NCBI GenBank assembly: GCA_019312685.1
Contig: JAFDCR010000216.1
Span: 1-5,842, forward strand
DNA from: Deltaproteobacteria bacterium
GTDB lineage: Bacteria > Desulfobacterota > Desulfobulbia > Desulfobulbales > BM004
Length of the DNA stretch: 5,842 bases
Direction of reading: 5' to 3'
The translations under genes and the position numbers were made by a program. How positions within the stretch are numbered: the stretch's first letter is position 1; each line of letters starts with the position of its first letter. This document shows positions 5,816 to 5,842 of the stretch, one piece after another. The notes beneath the pieces were generated by a model. That model was given only the letters and a program-made list of their open reading frames with translations. It made no database searches and was not told where the DNA came from.

Positions 5816-5842
5816 GAAAAAACAGTAGTTTTCCCCTTAAAA

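Noticed and set aside
1..5842. CRISPR array, tRNA/rRNA, transposase or integrase
   Set aside because: I saw no regular repeat-spacer pattern, no tRNA-like cloverleaf and no mobile-element protein; all long frames are accounted for.

Overview
The window looks like part of an anaerobic respiration locus from a Gram-negative bacterium of mid G+C content. The best guess is a sulfur-metabolising deltaproteobacterium (Desulfobacterota), because of the multihaem cytochromes, the NrfD/HybB-type membrane subunit and the overall protein style. No taxonomic marker is present, so this assignment is an inference.

Bases 11-4259 hold a rightward, probably co-transcribed group of three genes. The first encodes a ten-helix NrfD/HybB-family quinone-interacting membrane protein. 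The next two are tandem paralogues of the octahaem tetrathionate reductase (OTR) family, each with a signal peptide and exactly eight CXXCH haem-attachment motifs. The left edge cuts the operon: all forward frames are closed by base 18, so an upstream gene must end there, and an iron-sulfur partner of the NrfD protein would be expected in it. A strong bidirectional terminator (4286-4320) ends the group and also serves the convergent gene beyond it.

Bases 4343-5722 hold two leftward genes. One is a small stand-alone CBS-domain-pair protein. The other is a stomatin-like slipin (SPFH/Band 7 membrane protein). The slipin has its own terminator (4900-4934) in front of the CBS gene, so the two appear to be separate transcription units. 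The last 120 bases contain a possible slipin promoter and no gene.

A working model: the NrfD protein exchanges electrons with the membrane quinone pool, and the periplasmic octahaem proteins carry them to or from a sulfur- or nitrogen-containing substrate. The most interesting point is that the two octahaem paralogues differ at the position I think corresponds to the unusual lysine haem ligand of OTR. The second copy keeps VKHGDLD, while the first has VRHRALD. The first may therefore be a non-catalytic electron-transfer partner or have a changed active site. Both copies also carry an extra cysteine beside haem motif 4.
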